Shown: positions 62,257-64,000 of the stretch, piece after piece
Position numbering within the stretch: position 1 is the first letter of the stretch
Layout: each line of letters begins with the position of its first letter
From: JBPRGG01 sp051418075
GTDB taxonomy: Bacteria; Bacteroidota; Bacteroidia; Cytophagales; Cyclobacteriaceae
Assembly: GCA_051418075.1 (NCBI GenBank)
Contig: JBPRGG010000134.1
Span: 12,580 to 76,579 of the forward strand
Length of the DNA stretch: 64,000 nt
Direction: 5' to 3'
Notes under the pieces: model-generated
What the model saw: the letters and a program-made list of their open reading frames with translations, nothing else
Told to the model about the DNA's origin: nothing
Databases searched by the model: none
Program-made: the position numbers and the translations under genes

Positions 62257-62602
62257 TATGTTTTAATTGATTTTTAGTTAAATAAACAATAACTAACTAT
62301 AATAATGGCCAAACATAAAGAAAATTGTGTGAACAAAAAAAATTAGCCAATAATGGATACCGAAAACGAGGGGATAGTTTCCTTTACAATTGATGGATAA
62401 ATTAGAAAATATTAATAATACCGGTCATTATATAGCCGCTCTATTGAAAATAATGCAACTAAAAGAGTATATTATTATTGCGAATGAAAATTTTTAATTA
62501 AGTATAAAGTTTTTTGGATACAACAAATTGTAGTACCTTAATTTGGAGTATAAAATTAGGATTAAATCTAACCGGTTATTTACCTAATCGGAGCGCTAAT
62601 GA
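62257..62602. other. 346-base region upstream of the SusC gene
   Basis: No gene is visible. A minus-strand -7 box TATGTTTG (62310-62317) lies 54 bases upstream of the SusC start. The rest is AT-rich. Confidence 0.4.
62310..62317 (-). promoter_or_regulatory. Possible -7 box of the SusCD operon
   Basis: TATGTTTG on the minus strand matches TAnnTTTG. A TTTG lies only 16 bases further upstream, shorter than the usual 19-21, so support is partial. Confidence 0.4.
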
Positions 62603-63097
62603 TTATTCTTCCAGAGTTACATTAGCATAGGCATTTTTAATCTCTTCCGGTTTTCTAAAATTTCTCAGATATTGCTCGAATTCATCTGTTTTCTGATATA
62701 CGATAGATATGCCAATATTCAGGATGTTACTGTATTCTTCCACCGCCTGATCCATTGTCATACGGTCTTTCTTAACCATTTTTTTATAGTGGTTATTTAA
62801 CTTTTTGAGGGAATAATATATTTCAGGTTTTTCTACAACCGTTTTAACACCAGGAGAGGTTGCAGAACCTTCCACTTCATAGGTATATAATTCCTGAAGC
62901 ACATAAAGCTTTTCAGCTATTACATTGCCTAAATAATTATTGGTTAAAAACCCTTCAATAATTTCTACGTCACGGGCATTTTCAAGCTGCTGATAAAATA
63001 CAAATTGTTTATCATTGTTGTTGCTACTGTCTTCATTAGCCCAGGTGAAACCAAAAGTAATGGCAAATAATAGTAAAAATAATATTTTCTTCTTCAT
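62603..63097 (-). CDS. Small exported protein of unknown function
   Basis: A 164-residue protein with a signal peptide (MKKKILFLLLFAITFGFTWA). The mature part is helical and charged; YYSLKKLNNHYKKMVKKDRM and SNILNIGISIVYQKTDEFEQY are its most regular parts. Not recognised. It sits between the SusCD pair and the second SusD-like gene, on the same strand, and could accompany either system, but 346 and 122 bases separate it from its neighbours. Confidence 0.7.
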   Translation of the reverse strand: MKKKILFLLLFAITFGFTWANEDSSNNNDKQFVFYQQLENARDVEIIEGFLTNNYLGNVIAEKLYVLQELYTYEVEGSATSPGVKTVVEKPEIYYSLKKLNNHYKKMVKKDRMTMDQAVEEYSNILNIGISIVYQKTDEFEQYLRNFRKPEEIKNAYANVTLEE

Positions 63098-63168
63098 ATT
63101 GATTACTTATATATTGTTTTAACTATTTACTGTAACTAAATATTTATGTTTGAGTTTTTTATTTTTTT

Positions 63169-63199
63169 AAAAACAGGAGGAAGCTGATGCTTCCTCCTG
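63169..63199 (-). terminator. Rho-independent terminator after the second SusD-like gene
   Basis: CAGGAGGAAGC (63174-63184), loop TGAT and GCTTCCTCCTG (63189-63199) form a perfect 11-base-pair stem. On the minus strand it is followed by TTTTTAAAAAAAT. Confidence 0.9.
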
Positions 63200-63219
63200 A
63201 ATATTTAATATATATTCTG

Positions 63220-64000
63220 TTAATCTACATCCCACCATAATTTGGTTGCCACATTATTGGGACCACCAAGTTTGGAAACTCCGGCTTCAAACCCCTGAGG
63301 ATTTAATAATTGTTCTTCCTGAGAAAATCCAACCCGGTTAATGATATCTGATCCAACCTCATCTCTTAAAGGAACAAAGGTGTACTCTCCGGCCAAAGCG
63401 TCTTTTACCACCTGATTAGGCTTAATCAGCACATCCGGGTAACCAGTTCTTCTGTATTCAGACCAGGCCTGGTACGGTTGCATATATAAGGCAATGTATT
63501 TCTGGGTGAGCACAGTTTCTTCAGTAGCTGTGGGTAAATCGGTCATATAGGAAGCGATATCAGCATCGGCCACTCCCCATTTGGCCATGGAAGCTTGAAT
63601 TCCATTTTCATAATGGGTTTGATCCCAATCATTAAATTCTGACAGGATAAACTCTACTTCAGCATAGTCCATCAATACTTCCCCATAAGTAGGCTTGATG
63701 GGAAAATAAGGAAATGATACTGAGGCATCGTCAATACCTGAAGCAATGTCATTGATTACTCCGTAAGGCATACCTACATAATCTTCCGGGCCATAATTAG
63801 CCGGATTAAAATCTTCCCAGGGCATAAATCCGGTGGGACAGGCAAAAGTTTTCAACCTTTCATCAAATTTTCCAAATGGTCCTGTTTCTCCTTTCATCAG
63901 GTTTACAAGTGTATTGGATAAGGCAAAATCCTGACGTGCATCAACTACAAAAGCCCGGTACATGGGAGATGTATTGTCATCAGCTCCACCAAGGAAAGTA
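63220..64000 (-). CDS. SusD-like nutrient-binding lipoprotein, C-terminal part (5' end beyond window)
   Basis: The frame is open to the right edge, so only about 260 C-terminal residues are visible; the internal ATG at 63963 is not a start. The sequence fits the SusD-like superfamily group often called SusD/RagB nutrient-binding or SusD-2: YGEVLMDYAEVEFILSEFND for the helical repeat, ALYMQPYQAWSEYRRTGYPD, and the ending LGGPNNVATKLWWDVD. It belongs to a second uptake system; its SusC partner should lie beyond the edge. A terminator follows its stop codon. Confidence 0.85.
   Translation of the reverse strand, partial: TFLGGADDNTSPMYRAFVVDARQDFALSNTLVNLMKGETGPFGKFDERLKTFACPTGFMPWEDFNPANYGPEDYVGMPYGVINDIASGIDDASVSFPYFPIKPTYGEVLMDYAEVEFILSEFNDWDQTHYENGIQASMAKWGVADADIASYMTDLPTATEETVLTQKYIALYMQPYQAWSEYRRTGYPDVLIKPNQVVKDALAGEYTFVPLRDEVGSDIINRVGFSQEEQLLNPQGFEAGVSKLGGPNNVATKLWWDVD

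Noticed and set aside
1..64000. tRNA, rRNA, CRISPR array, prophage or complete insertion sequence
   Set aside because: Read by eye on both strands: no cloverleaf-like tail, no regular direct repeats with spacers, no transposase or phage structural genes.

Overview
The window reads as chromosomal DNA of a free-living, probably marine or particle-associated Bacteroidota bacterium, most likely of the Cytophagales type. The grounds are: a SusC/SusD pair and a second SusD-like protein; a short 289-residue primary sigma factor; many exported hydrolases and lipoproteins; two promoters of the Bacteroidota form TTTG-N19/21-TAnnTTTG; AT-rich intergenic DNA; and gene families typical of the group (M64 peptidase, secreted PepF, DUF4136 lipoproteins, a LuxC-type reductase beside a ferredoxin). 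I see no tRNA, rRNA, CRISPR array, prophage or intact insertion sequence.

Layout. 1-12 kb is a loose degradative neighbourhood: the end of a short-chain dehydrogenase, an M64 peptidase, a glycerophosphodiesterase, dapA, a GH29 fucosidase lipoprotein, a PIG-L deacetylase, an alpha/beta esterase, a sulfatase, a small basic secreted protein and an oligoendopeptidase F. 12-16.4 kb carries a four-PAS histidine kinase and murF, both on the minus strand.

16.7-27.1 kb is the most distinctive part: nine plus-strand genes, mostly abutting or overlapping by 4-23 bases. They encode an NDP-sugar epimerase/dehydratase, a fusion of a clan-A glycoside hydrolase domain with a CDP-paratose-2-epimerase-like domain, a zinc-type dehydrogenase, a Gfo/Idh/MocA oxidoreductase, a GT4 glycosyltransferase, three different CgeB-like glycosyltransferases and a methyltransferase. 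No flippase, polymerase or exporter is present. I read it as a cassette that builds and decorates an unidentified glycoconjugate. A class A penicillin-binding protein (PBP1C) follows after 55 bases.

29.5-43.8 kb mixes an esterase, a ferredoxin divergent from an acyl-CoA reductase, a long-chain acyl-CoA ligase, a second sulfatase, a split YeeE/YedE sulfur-transport pair, a crotonase overlapping a CoA-transferase, a large GH106-type glycosidase and a DJ-1/PfpI protein. 44-55 kb is housekeeping: rpoD, pncB, an acyl carrier protein, a methyltransferase, hisA-hisF-hisIE followed by a CtlX-like hydrolase, two tandem DUF4136 lipoproteins, a MOSC protein and a YihY/BrkB membrane protein. 55-64 kb holds a six-BON-domain exported protein, a SusC/SusD uptake system, a small secreted protein and the 3' part of a second SusD-like gene cut by the window edge.

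Together the fucosidase, GH106 enzyme, two sulfatases, deacetylase and esterases suggest use of sulfated, acetylated deoxy-sugar polysaccharides, but they are scattered and not one polysaccharide-utilisation locus. Several starts were set at an ATG downstream of a longer reading frame; each entry says so. Functions are inferred from motifs read by eye, with no database search.
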